A DNA stretch of 64,000 nt, taken from contig NZ_JSAK01000020.1 of NCBI RefSeq assembly GCF_000802965.1, positions 62,001 to 126,000 on the forward strand, in the 5' to 3' direction. Positions within the stretch are counted from its first letter, which is position 1, and every line of letters begins with the position of its first letter. Below are positions 42,660 to 51,260 of this stretch, piece after piece. The position numbers and the translations under genes were made by a program. The stretch is from Pseudomonas fluorescens. Lineage in GTDB: Bacteria > Pseudomonadota > Gammaproteobacteria > Pseudomonadales > Pseudomonadaceae. The notes beneath the pieces are model-generated. The model was not told where the DNA came from. It did no database searches and saw nothing but the letters and a program-made list of their open reading frames with translations.

Positions 42660-43130
42660 TTAGATTTCAGTAGCCAGTTTGTTTACCAGCTCTGCGTGCG
42701 CGTTTTGATCGATTGTGGCACCCAGGATCTTCTCGGCGCCGCCGACTGCCAGCAAGCCCACTTGGGCACGCAGCGCGTCTTTGACACTGTTCAGTTCCTG
42801 TTCGATCTCGGCCTGAGCCTGAACCTTCACACGGTCAGCGTCGATACGGGCTTTTTCAACAGCCTCTTCAACGATCTGGTTACCGCGTTTCTTGGCTTGC
42901 TCGATGATTTCAGCTGCCTGAGCTTTCGCTTCGCGCAGTTGCTGACCCGCTTTCTCTTGGGCCAACTCCAGGTCGCGAGCTGCTCGGCTGGCAGCGTCCA
43001 GTCCATCCGCGATCTTCTTTTGACGTTCGTGCAGTGCCGCGATGACCGGAGGCCATACGAACTTCATGCAGAACAGTACAAAAATCAGGAACGCAACGGA
43101 CTGGCCAATCAGGGTCGCATTAATGTTCAC
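42660..43130 (-). CDS. atpF: ATP synthase b subunit
   Basis: A 156-residue protein: MNINATLIGQSVAFLIFVLFCMKFVWPPV membrane anchor followed by a long Ala/Glu/Lys/Gln-rich helix (ERQKKIADGLDAASRAARDLELAQEKAG...) that dimerises as the stator stalk. No internal break. Confidence 0.96.
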   Translation of the reverse strand: MNINATLIGQSVAFLIFVLFCMKFVWPPVIAALHERQKKIADGLDAASRAARDLELAQEKAGQQLREAKAQAAEIIEQAKKRGNQIVEEAVEKARIDADRVKVQAQAEIEQELNSVKDALRAQVGLLAVGGAEKILGATIDQNAHAELVNKLATEI

Positions 43131-43188
43131 GCCAACACCTCGCAGTTACGTTGTCCATCACACCAAATTACCCGGAAGATCCGAGTAA

Positions 43189-43446
43189 TTAGCCAGCGAT
43201 CTGACCAACGAACGGGTTCGCAAAGGTGAAGAACAGAGCGATACCAACACCGATCATGGTTACGGCGTCGAGCAGACCGGCAACGATGAACATTTTAACT
43301 TGCAGCATTGGAACCATTTCTGGCTGACGCGCTGCGCCTTCCAGGAACTTGCCGCCCAGCAGGCCGAAACCAATTGCGGTACCCAGTGCGCCCAGGCCGA
43401 TCAACAGTGCAACAGCGATAGCGGTTAGACCAACTACAGTTTCCAT
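43189..43446 (-). CDS. atpE: ATP synthase c subunit
   Basis: An 85-residue hairpin of two membrane helices with the ARQPE polar loop (residues 39-43) and the proton-carrying Asp60 in [11 protein letters not shown]. The ligand set (no Gln/Glu/Ser sodium pattern in helix 1) points to H+ coupling. Preceded by a 133-base gap with two hairpins; an imperfect stem (AATTAC.CGG/CCG.GTAATT) overlaps its stop at 43166-43190. Confidence 0.97.
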
Positions 43447-43518
43447 CTTTCCTCCCGACTTTTACGTCGTATGGTTTAGGTTTTTTAGATTAAAGCGGTA
43501 AAACAAATCGTTTCAGAT

Positions 43519-43555
43519 GCTCCGTGAGGAGCACCTTCCCGTTTGACCGGGAAGG
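43519..43555 (-). other. Tandem hairpins in the atpB-atpE gap
   Basis: GCTCC GTGA GGAGC (43519-43532) and CCTTCCCG TTTGAC CGGGAAGG (43534-43555) sit side by side in the leader of atpE, which must be made in about tenfold excess over atpB. Confidence 0.5.
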
Positions 43556-43579
43556 ACATCAGACTAGTCGAGACTGGTC

Positions 43580-44449
43580 TTAATGGTTTTCTTCGTGCGC
43601 CATCGACAGGTAGACGATGGTCAGCATCATGAAGATGAACGCCTGCAGGGTGATGATCAGGATGTGGAACACAGCCCACGCCCACTGCAGAACAACGCCC
43701 AGGCCACTAAGCCAGAGCAGACCGCTGCCGAACATCACAGCAATCAGAATGAACACCAGCTCACCGGCATACATGTTGCCGAACAGACGCAGAGCCAGGG
43801 AGATCGGTTTGGCGATCAGGGTTACGAATTCCAGCAGGAAGTTCACCGGGATCAGCAGGGCCTGAACGAAAATGTTCTTGCTGCCAAACGGGTGCAGGGT
43901 CAGCTCGCCGATAAAGCCGCCGATGCCCTTGACCTTGATGCTGTAGAAAATGATCAGTGCGAAAACCGACAGCGCCATGCCTAGGGTCGCGTTCGGGTCG
44001 GTAGTCGACACGGCGCGGAACGGGATGTGTGCATCGCCGGAGATCAGGATGGCCAGCTGAGGAATCCAGTCGACCGGTATCAGGTCGACGGCGTTCATCA
44101 GGAACACCCAGACGAAGATGGTCAGTGCCAGCGGTGCAATCACCGGGCTACGGCCATGGAAGCTGTCTTTCACGCTGCCATCGACGAATTCGACCAATAC
44201 TTCAACGAAGTTCTGCAAAGCACCAGGCTGACCGGAAGTCGCCTTCTTTGCCGCCATGCGGAAAAGAAGAACGAAGATCAGACCCAATGCGACCGACCAG
44301 CCGAGGGTATCGACGTGGAAAGCCCAGAAGCCCATTTCTTTGGCTTCTGCTGCGGTGTGGGCAAAGCCCCAGCCGCCGGTAGGGTGCTGACCGAAAGTCA
44401 GGTTCTGCAAGTGGTGCTGGATATAGCCCGAAGCGGTTGTTTCTGCCAT
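43580..44449 (-). CDS. atpB: ATP synthase a subunit
   Basis: A 289-residue Fo membrane protein with about six membrane helices, an N-terminal segment MAETTASGYIQHHLQNLTFG, and the stator helix with the essential Arg in LIAKPISLALRLFGNMYAGELV plus the terminal LQAFIFMMLTIVYLSMAHEENH containing the conserved Gln. Forms the proton half-channels. 16 bases after atpI. Confidence 0.97.
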   Translation of the reverse strand: MAETTASGYIQHHLQNLTFGQHPTGGWGFAHTAAEAKEMGFWAFHVDTLGWSVALGLIFVLLFRMAAKKATSGQPGALQNFVEVLVEFVDGSVKDSFHGRSPVIAPLALTIFVWVFLMNAVDLIPVDWIPQLAILISGDAHIPFRAVSTTDPNATLGMALSVFALIIFYSIKVKGIGGFIGELTLHPFGSKNIFVQALLIPVNFLLEFVTLIAKPISLALRLFGNMYAGELVFILIAVMFGSGLLWLSGLGVVLQWAWAVFHILIITLQAFIFMMLTIVYLSMAHEENH

Positions 44450-44465
44450 GGTTGCCTCAAACGCC

Positions 44466-44873
44466 CTAAGGTCTCGAAAGTCTTGTTCTCATCAGCAGGG
44501 GCGCGAACCAGCTGACCAGTTGGGTCAGAACGAAGACGCCGAATACAGCTAGCGGCGCCAATGGCTTCACACCTGCAAACGTCAATGCAAAGAGCACTGC
44601 CGTCAAAATCAGTTTGCCCGCCTCGCCGGCATAAAATGACCGGACGATGGCTTGAGCTGCTCGGGCGCCGGAAAACCGAAATGCCCTGTGAGCGAAATAA
44701 ACATTGGGCAGCAAGGCTATCAGGCCTCCGCAGAGTCCCGAGTACCCGGCAACGACTCCATACAATTGCCAGAGCGCCAAAGCGGCAATCAGCAAAATGA
44801 CAAACTGAGCCATTAACACCGGAAAAACTGCCAGACGATGGAACGGCAAGCGGTTTGGCGTGCGGGTTTCCAT
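44466..44873 (-). CDS. atpI: ATP synthase assembly protein I
   Basis: A 135-residue protein with four membrane segments (VLMAQFVILLIAALALWQLYGVV, SGLCGGLIALLPNVYFAHRAF, LILTAVLFALTF, LAVFGVFVLTQLVSWFAPLL), the usual AtpI pattern; helps assemble the c-ring. I use ATG 44873; a GTG just before it is equally reachable from the GGAG upstream. First gene of the operon, behind a good promoter at 44948-44976. Confidence 0.9.
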   Translation of the reverse strand: METRTPNRLPFHRLAVFPVLMAQFVILLIAALALWQLYGVVAGYSGLCGGLIALLPNVYFAHRAFRFSGARAAQAIVRSFYAGEAGKLILTAVLFALTFAGVKPLAPLAVFGVFVLTQLVSWFAPLLMRTRLSRP

Positions 44874-44947
44874 CACTATTGCTCTCCAATGGTCGGCTGC
44901 CAGAATTCAATAACTTGGCATAATTTGTGCCGACAAAATGCGCGCAG

Positions 44948-44976
44948 AGTATAGGGGCGGTTCTGCCCCTATTCAA
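44948..44976 (-). promoter_or_regulatory. Sigma-70 promoter of the atp operon
   Basis: On the minus strand TTGAAT (44976-44971) and TATACT (44953-44948) are 17 bases apart. The spacer is itself an inverted repeat (AGGGGC...GCCCCT). Predicted start about 44941, giving a leader of roughly 68 bases to atpI. Confidence 0.65.
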
Positions 44977-45021
44977 CTGTCAGGTAGTGATTTCCGACTG
45001 CGCGCTACATGAGGAAATGTT

Positions 45022-45894
45022 TCAGCGGATATGCGCGAGCACACCTTGTAGTTCATCCAGGGAGTTGTAGCCAATCACCAACTGACCCTTTCCCTTCTTC
45101 CCGTGGCGAATCTGCACCGCAGAGCCTAGGCGCTCGGCCAGGCGCTGTTCCAGACGAGCGATATCCGGGTCCGGTTTTGCCGCTTCAACAGGCTCCGGTT
45201 TGCCACTCAACCACTGCCGAACTAGTGCCTCAGTTTGGCGCACAGTCAGGCCACGTGCGACAACATGTCGCGCCCCTTCAACCTGTTGATTATCCGGCAG
45301 ACCGAGCAACGCACGGGCATGACCCATTTCCAGATCGCCGTGGGACAGCATGGTCTTGATCACTTCCGGCAACGAAATCAACCGCAACAAGTTAGCCACG
45401 GTCACCCGCGACTTACCCACAGCTTCGGCGACTTGTTGCTGGGTCAGCTGGAATTCCTGCTGCAAACGCTGCAAGGCCACGGCTTCTTCGATCGGGTTGA
45501 GGTCTTCGCGCTGGATGTTCTCGATCAGCGCCATGGCGATCGCGGTTTCATCCGAGACATCGCGAACCATCGCCGGGATGGTTTCCTGGCCCGCTTGCTG
45601 GCTGGCGCGCCAGCGGCGTTCACCGGCAATGATTTCGAAACGACCGCTACCGATTGGACGAACCACGATCGGCTGCATGACGCCCTGAGCCTTGATCGAC
45701 TGCGCCAATTCTTCGAGCGCTTGCGTATCCATATCCCGACGTGGTTGATACTTGCCGCGCTGGAGCAGGTCCAGGGGCAGGTGCTGCAACTCGCGCTGAT
45801 CGGCTTGCACCGCTTGTTCCTCCAGCGAGCTGACGGTCGGACCACTCAGCAGTGCATCCAGTCCACGTCCGAGACCTCGTTTCTTGACGGCCAT
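45022..45894 (-). CDS. parB: Chromosome partitioning protein ParB
   Basis: A 290-residue CTP-dependent DNA clamp that loads at parS and spreads. N-terminal MAVKKRGLGRGLDALLSG (ParA-activating tail with the key Arg/Lys), the CTP-binding region with IVVRPIGSGRFEIIAGERRWRAS, the HTH that reads parS (LTQQQVAEAVGKSRVTVANLLRLISLP), and a C-terminal dimerisation domain (LEQRLAERLGSAVQI...GKKGKGQLVIGYNSLDELQGVL). Nine bases after parA. Five perfect target sites are in this window. Confidence 0.97.
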   Translation of the reverse strand: MAVKKRGLGRGLDALLSGPTVSSLEEQAVQADQRELQHLPLDLLQRGKYQPRRDMDTQALEELAQSIKAQGVMQPIVVRPIGSGRFEIIAGERRWRASQQAGQETIPAMVRDVSDETAIAMALIENIQREDLNPIEEAVALQRLQQEFQLTQQQVAEAVGKSRVTVANLLRLISLPEVIKTMLSHGDLEMGHARALLGLPDNQQVEGARHVVARGLTVRQTEALVRQWLSGKPEPVEAAKPDPDIARLEQRLAERLGSAVQIRHGKKGKGQLVIGYNSLDELQGVLAHIR

Positions 45895-45903
45895 GGGGAT
45901 TCC

Positions 45904-46698
45904 TTAAGTTGGCTGGGCGGCGGCGATGCGTGAGTTTTTGCGTTGACGACGAACCATTTCACCCGCCAGAGCCAGGTAGGCCACGGCACCGCGCGATGAT
46001 TTGTCGTACGCCAGCGCCGGCATGCCATAGCTTGGAGCTTCGGCCAGACGGATGTTGCGTGGAATGACAGTGTCGTAGAGCTGATCGCCGAAGTGTTCCT
46101 TGAGCTGTGCCGATACGTCGTTCATCAGGCTCAGGCGCGGGTCGTACATCGTCCGTAACAGGCCTTCGACCTTGAGGTTCGGGTTCAGCAGTTCAGCGAT
46201 GCGCTTGATGTTATCCACAAGGTCGCTCAAGCCTTCGAGTGCGAAATACTCGCACTGCATGGGGATAATCACCCCGTCGGCGGCAACCAAAGCGTTCAAG
46301 GTCAGCATCGACAGCGACGGCGGGCAGTCGATCAAAATGTAATCGTAGTTTTCACGGATCGGCGCCAGCGCGCTGCGCAGGCGACTTTCCTTCATCTGCA
46401 TTTCCAGCAGAACCACTTCGGCGGCAGTCAGATCGCGGTTGGCCGGCAACAACTGGTAACCACCGTGTTCGGAATAATGCATGGCCTGAGCCAGATCGCA
46501 TTCGCCGATCAACAGGTCATAGACCGAGTTTTCCAGGCCGTGTTTATCCACACCGCTACCCATGGTGGCGTTGCCCTGTGGATCGAGATCGATCAGCAAT
46601 ACCCGACGCTTGGTCGCGACCAGGGATGCTGCGAGGTTGATACAGGTGGTGGTCTTGCCCACACCACCCTTTTGGTTCGCTATCGCGAATACCTTAGC
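45904..46698 (-). CDS. parA: Chromosome partitioning ATPase ParA
   Basis: A 264-residue deviant Walker ATPase: MAKVFAIANQKGGVGKTTTC with the signature Lys, LLIDLDPQGNATMGSG, ILIDCPPSLSMLTLNAL and MQCEYFALEGLSDL. Binds the nucleoid and moves ParB-parS. ATG 46698 is the family start; the longer frame reaches back to the rsmG stop. DnaA boxes at 46211-46219 and 46544-46552 are inside. Confidence 0.97.
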   Translation of the reverse strand, partial: AKVFAIANQKGGVGKTTTCINLAASLVATKRRVLLIDLDPQGNATMGSGVDKHGLENSVYDLLIGECDLAQAMHYSEHGGYQLLPANRDLTAAEVVLLEMQMKESRLRSALAPIRENYDYILIDCPPSLSMLTLNALVAADGVIIPMQCEYFALEGLSDLVDNIKRIAELLNPNLKVEGLLRTMYDPRLSLMNDVSAQLKEHFGDQLYDTVIPRNIRLAEAPSYGMPALAYDKSSRGAVAYLALAGEMVRRQRKNSRIAAAQPT

Positions 46699-46719
46699 CA
46701 TTCTTGCTTGTGTTCCCAA

Positions 46720-47364
46720 TCATGCCGTGCGGCGCAGTATCAGCAGATGGCGTTGGCCTTGGCAACCGGGTACGGCCAGGGCGTGTTCGCTATCGAGGTG
46801 GAAGTCCGCCGGCAATGCTACCAGCTCATCGGCGGGATGAACGCCCTTCATTGCCAGCCAACGTGTATCGGTGTCGCCGAGGTGGCGCGTCCAGTTGCTG
46901 AAGTTCTCCATGCTGCTGAACGCCCGGGAAATTATCCCGTTGAACGGCTGGGCAGGCTGGAAGGCTTCGACGCGACTGTGGATAACTTGCAGGTTATCCA
47001 GTTTGAGTTCGAGTTTGACCTGGGTCAGGAAGCGGGTTTTCTTGCCGTTACTGTCCAGGCAAGTCACTTGGGACTCTGGAAACAGGATCGCCAACGGAAT
47101 CCCCGGCATGCCGCCGCCGCTGCCCACGTCGAGCCAGCGACCGTTTTCGATGAACGTCATCACGCTCAGACTATCGAGCAAATGACGGGACACCATTTCG
47201 TCCGGATCCCGCACGGCGGTCAGGTTGTAAGCCTTGTTCCATTTGATCAACAGGGCCAGATAACCCAGCAGCTGCGCGTGCTGGGTTTCAGTCAGAGCGA
47301 CACCGAGCTGGCGAGCACCTGTGGATAACTCTTCTGCGTGTTGCGAGGTGACCAACGAACTCAA
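46720..47364 (-). CDS. rsmG: 16S rRNA (guanine527-N7)-methyltransferase
   Basis: A 214-residue SAM enzyme: LLGYLALLIKWNKAYNLTAVRDPDEMVSRHLLDSL, SAM motif LDVGSGGGMPGIPLAI, and RVEAFQPAQPFNGIISRAF. Loss gives low-level streptomycin resistance in other bacteria. Its start overlaps the mnmG stop by four bases (ATGA). DnaA boxes at 46977-46985 and 47320-47328. Confidence 0.96.
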   Translation of the reverse strand: MSSLVTSQHAEELSTGARQLGVALTETQHAQLLGYLALLIKWNKAYNLTAVRDPDEMVSRHLLDSLSVMTFIENGRWLDVGSGGGMPGIPLAILFPESQVTCLDSNGKKTRFLTQVKLELKLDNLQVIHSRVEAFQPAQPFNGIISRAFSSMENFSNWTRHLGDTDTRWLAMKGVHPADELVALPADFHLDSEHALAVPGCQGQRHLLILRRTA

Positions 47365-49262
47365 GCGCTTTGCTCCAACTGACGGCCCGCGCCGCGTTTT
47401 TTCAAATGAATCATCAACAGCGAAATGGCCGCCGGTGTGACACCCGGGATACGCGACGCCTGGCCCAAAGTTTCTGGACGGGTCGCACCGAGCTTGCTCT
47501 GGATCTCCTTGGAGAGACCGGAAATGTTCGTGTAATCGATATCCACAGGCAGTTTTGTATCTTCGCTGGCCCGTAGACGAGCGATTTCATCTTGTTGACG
47601 ATCGATGTAGCCGGCGTACTTGGTCTTGATTTCGACCTGCTCGGCAACCTGTGGATCTTCTGCGCCCCCGCCGGTCACGGCGATCAGACCAGCGTAGTCG
47701 ATTTCCGGACGGCTCAAGAGATTGAGCAGGTTGTATTCGTGGGTCAGTGGCGTGCCGAATTTTTCGGCAATGGCATCGCCCTGTTCGGTGCCCGGGCGTA
47801 CCCAGGTGCTTTTCAGGCGCTGCTCTTCCAGTTCGATGCTTTCGCGTTTTTTGCAGAAAGCCGCCCAGCGCACGTCATCCACCAGGCCCAGTTCGCGACC
47901 TTTTTCGGTCAGGCGCAGGTCGGCGTTGTCTTCGCGCAGGATCAAACGGTATTCGGCACGGGAAGTGAACATCCGGTACGGCTCTTGGGTTCCCAAGGTA
48001 ATCAGGTCGTCAACCAGGACGCCGATATACGCTTCATCGCGACGCGGACACCAGGCGTCTTTACCTTGTGCACGCAGTGCCGCGTTGGTGCCGGCGAGCA
48101 AACCCTGGGCACCGGCTTCTTCGTAACCGGTTGTACCGTTGATTTGCCCGGCGAAGAACAGGCCGCCGATGACTTTGGTTTCCAGGCTGTATTTCAAATC
48201 GCGAGGATCGAAGTAGTCGTACTCGATCGCATAGCCCGGACGCACGATGTGCGCGTTTTCCATGCCGCGGATCGATTGCACGATCTGCAATTGCACGTCG
48301 AACGGCAAGCTTGTGGATATCCCGTTTGGATACAGCTCATGGGTGGTCAAACCTTCCGGTTCGATGAACACCTGATGGCTTTCCTTGTCGGCGAAGCGAT
48401 GGATTTTGTCTTCGATCGACGGGCAATAACGCGGGCCAATGCCTTCGATCTCACCGGCAGCGGAATACATCGGCGAACGGTCGAGGTTCGCGGCAATGAT
48501 TCCGTGGGTGCGGGCATTTGTGTGGGTAATCCAGCAACTGACTTGCCGTGGATGCTGTTCCTTGGTGCCCATGAACGACATCACAGGGATCGGTGTATCA
48601 CCGGGTTGTTCGGACATAACCGAAAAATCCACAGACCGGCCGTCGATACGCGGCGGAGTACCGGTTTTCAGACGACCCACACGCAATGGCAGTTCACGCA
48701 GACGGTGAGCCAGCGCGATTGATGGTGGATCACCGGCGCGACCGCCGGAAAAATTCTGCAACCCGATGTGGATAAGTCCACCGAGGAACGTGCCGGTGGT
48801 TAACACCACGGAATCGGCGAAGAAACGCAGACCCATTTGGGTGACAACACCACGGACTTGTTCTTGCTCGACGATCAGGTCGTCGGCGGCCTGCTGAAAT
48901 ATCCACAGGTTCGGCTGGTTTTCAAGGATTTCGCGGACAGCAGCCTTGTACAAAATCCGGTCTGCCTGTGCACGGGTTGCGCGCACGGCAGGGCCTTTGC
49001 GGCTGTTCAACACGCGAAATTGAATACCACCTTTATCGGTGGCCATGGCCATCGCGCCGCCGAGGGCATCGATTTCCTTGACCAAGTGGCTTTTGCCAAT
49101 CCCGCCAATGGCCGGGTTGCAACTCATGGCACCGAGGGTTTCCACGTTATGCGTCAGCAACAGGGTTTTGACCCCCATACGTGCTGAGGCCAGTGCTGCC
49201 TCGGTACCGGCATGACCGCCGCCGATGACGATCACTTCAAAACGGGAAGGGAAATCCACCAC
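47361..49262 (-). CDS. mnmG: tRNA uridine-5-carboxymethylaminomethyl modification enzyme MnmG
   Basis: A 633-residue FAD protein working with MnmE to make (c)mnm5U34 in tRNAs. FAD-binding GGGHAGTEAALASARMG at the start, CNPAIGGIGKSHLVKEIDALGG, the VSCWITHTNARTH catalytic-cysteine segment and a C-terminal helical domain (LNLLSRPEIDYAG, AEQVEIKTKYAGYIDRQ). Encoded beside its partner mnmE but separated by an origin-like intergenic region of 548 bases. A DnaA box is at 48767-48775. Confidence 0.97.
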   Translation of the reverse strand: MVDFPSRFEVIVIGGGHAGTEAALASARMGVKTLLLTHNVETLGAMSCNPAIGGIGKSHLVKEIDALGGAMAMATDKGGIQFRVLNSRKGPAVRATRAQADRILYKAAVREILENQPNLWIFQQAADDLIVEQEQVRGVVTQMGLRFFADSVVLTTGTFLGGLIHIGLQNFSGGRAGDPPSIALAHRLRELPLRVGRLKTGTPPRIDGRSVDFSVMSEQPGDTPIPVMSFMGTKEQHPRQVSCWITHTNARTHGIIAANLDRSPMYSAAGEIEGIGPRYCPSIEDKIHRFADKESHQVFIEPEGLTTHELYPNGISTSLPFDVQLQIVQSIRGMENAHIVRPGYAIEYDYFDPRDLKYSLETKVIGGLFFAGQINGTTGYEEAGAQGLLAGTNAALRAQGKDAWCPRRDEAYIGVLVDDLITLGTQEPYRMFTSRAEYRLILREDNADLRLTEKGRELGLVDDVRWAAFCKKRESIELEEQRLKSTWVRPGTEQGDAIAEKFGTPLTHEYNLLNLLSRPEIDYAGLIAVTGGGAEDPQVAEQVEIKTKYAGYIDRQQDEIARLRASEDTKLPVDIDYTNISGLSKEIQSKLGATRPETLGQASRIPGVTPAAISLLMIHLKKRGAGRQLEQSA

Positions 49263-49769
49263 GCACCTCGTGCCTGCTTAAGTAGGTAATTCAGGAATAG
49301 TTTGAGCTCAGGTTTTTGGACCTGGTCGACAAGTATAGGGACTTCGCCCTTCCTAAAGAACCCTTTGCACAAAATTTAACCAGCTGTGGAGAAGTCGGGG
49401 TTATAGAAATTAAAAAGAGAGAAATTTATTAAATCTTTGTTTTTATGTTTATTTCTACTGACCGATGTTTCTGTGGATAGATCGCTGAAGGCCTTTATAT
49501 TCAACGTGTACAGAGAATCAAAACCCTGTGGTCATGTGCCAATGAGGCCCTTGGATAAGCGGTCTAAGCCTGTGGATTAAAGTAGTGGTTATCCACAGAG
49601 GCGGTTATCTTCAGTTTTGAGGCCCTGTTATCAACTGCCCTTAGCCACGGTTATTCACAGGGCTTAATCCACAGAAAAACGTTGAAGGGGCGATTTCCGG
49701 GCACGGAAAATCCGCACAAGCAGAATCTATCGGCTCAGCACTGGAGGTTTATTTCAGAAAAAGGAGAGG
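49263..49769. other. Origin-like intergenic region mnmG-mnmE
   Basis: No gene. It holds an A/T-rich block (about 49370-49450, e.g. GAAATTTATTAAATC) beside two DnaA boxes, TTATCCACA (49589-49597) and TTATTCACA (49651-49659), and several one- or two-mismatch boxes (near 49385, 49470, 49570 and 49670). This is the place where a second replicating fragment (oriII) has been described in other pseudomonads, as I recall. Whether it fires here cannot be seen. Confidence 0.5.
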
Positions 49770-49796
49770 ACAGACAGGCACGAATGGCCTGTCTGT
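49770..49796 (-). terminator. Terminator of mnmE
   Basis: ACAGACAGGC/GCCTGTCTGT 10-bp stem with a seven-base loop, 14 bases after the mnmE stop, followed on the minus strand by a T-rich run (TCCTCTCCTTTTTCTG). Confidence 0.8.
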
Positions 49797-49810
49797 TAAC
49801 AATGGGACGA

Positions 49811-51181
49811 CTACTTACCGATGCAGAAGCTGGAGAAGATCCGACCCAACAGGTCATCGGAGCTGAATGCGCCGGTGATTTCACCCAGGGATTGTTGAGC
49901 CTGGCGCAAATCTTCGGCCAGCAACTCGCCGGCACCCGCCAGAGTCAGTTGAGCGCGGCCGTGCTCAAGGGAGGCGCTGGCATGACGCAGCGCCTCAAGG
50001 TGACGCCTGCGGGCGCTGAAGCTGCTTTCAGAGGTCTGCTCATAGCCCATGCAGGCCTTGAGGTGGTCGCGTAATAATTCCAGACCGACGCCGGCAGACT
50101 TGGCGCTCAGACTGATAGTGACATGGCCATCCTCACTGACTTCCAGGGCAATCGCTTCACCCGTCAGGTCAGCCTTGTTGCGGATCAGTGTGACCTTTGC
50201 CGGATCGGGACGGGTTTCAAGGAATTCCGGCCACAAAGCAAAGGGATCAAGGGCTTCGGGGGCTGTGGCATCAACCACCAGTAGCACGCGATCGGCTTCG
50301 CCAATGGCCTTTAATGCCCGCTCTACGCCAATCTTTTCCACATGATCGTCGGTATCGCGCAGACCCGCTGTATCGACCACGTGCAGCGGCATGCCATCGA
50401 TGTGAATATGTTCACGAAGAACGTCTCGGGTCGTACCGGCAATCTCGGTCACGATGGCTGCTTCACGACCAGCTAACGCGTTGAGCAGGCTGGATTTGCC
50501 AGCATTCGGACGACCGGCGATTACCACCGTCATGCCATCACGCAGCAAGGCACCTTGCCCGGCTTCACGCATGACGGTGGATAACTCGTCACGAACTTTG
50601 TCGAGCATGCTCAGTACATGGCCATCGGCGAGGAAGTCGATTTCCTCCTCCGGGAAGTCGATCGCTGCTTCGACATAGATCCGCAGGCCGATCAATTGCT
50701 CGGTCAGGTTATGCACACGTGTTGAAAATGCACCTTGCAAGGAACGAAGGGCATTTCGAGCAGCCTGTGCAGAACTGGCTTCGATCAAGTCGGCAATTGC
50801 TTCAGCTTGAGCCAGATCGAGCTTGTCATTGAGGAATGCGCGTTCGCTGAATTCTCCCGGCCGGGCCAGACGGCAGCCCAGTTCCAGGCAGCGTTTGAGC
50901 AACATATCCAGAACAATCGGTCCGCCATGGCCTTGCAGTTCCAGCACGTCTTCGCCAGTGAACGAATTCGGGCCGGGGAAATACAGGGCGATACCCTGAT
51001 CCAGCACCTCGTCGTTTTCACCGAAAAACTCACCGTAGTGAGCAAATCGCGGCTTGAGTTCTCGACCACTGAAGGCCTTGGCCGCAACGCTGGCCAACGG
51101 TCCCGAGATACGGACGATTCCGACTCCGCCGCGACCTTGTGCGGTAGCAACGGCGGCAATGGTTTCACGAGGAGCGCTCAT
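49811..51181 (-). CDS. mnmE: tRNA modification GTPase MnmE
   Basis: A 456-residue GTPase: N-terminal folate-binding domain (ETIAAVATAQGRGGVGIVRISGP), helical domain with inserted G domain (GRPNAGKSSLLNALAG, GTTRDVLREHI, DTAGLRDT, NKAD), and the obligatory C-terminal CIGK with the catalytic Cys. Partner of MnmG. I start at ATG 51181 (MSAPRETIAA), the usual N-terminus; a GTG-type upstream start would add six residues. Confidence 0.96.
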   Translation of the reverse strand: MSAPRETIAAVATAQGRGGVGIVRISGPLASVAAKAFSGRELKPRFAHYGEFFGENDEVLDQGIALYFPGPNSFTGEDVLELQGHGGPIVLDMLLKRCLELGCRLARPGEFSERAFLNDKLDLAQAEAIADLIEASSAQAARNALRSLQGAFSTRVHNLTEQLIGLRIYVEAAIDFPEEEIDFLADGHVLSMLDKVRDELSTVMREAGQGALLRDGMTVVIAGRPNAGKSSLLNALAGREAAIVTEIAGTTRDVLREHIHIDGMPLHVVDTAGLRDTDDHVEKIGVERALKAIGEADRVLLVVDATAPEALDPFALWPEFLETRPDPAKVTLIRNKADLTGEAIALEVSEDGHVTISLSAKSAGVGLELLRDHLKACMGYEQTSESSFSARRRHLEALRHASASLEHGRAQLTLAGAGELLAEDLRQAQQSLGEITGAFSSDDLLGRIFSSFCIGK

Positions 51182-51213
51182 AAACCGGTATCCAGACAAA
51201 AGTGACAGATAGC

Positions 51214-51237
51214 AAAACGCCCCACTAGGGGGCGTTT
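51214..51237 (-). terminator. Terminator after yidC
   Basis: AAAACGCCCC ACTA GGGGCGTTTT, 10-bp stem including A/T flanks, 23 bases after the yidC stop. A DnaA box (51245-51253) lies between. Confidence 0.85.
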
Positions 51238-51260
51238 TGAGTGGTTATCCACAGTGTAAA

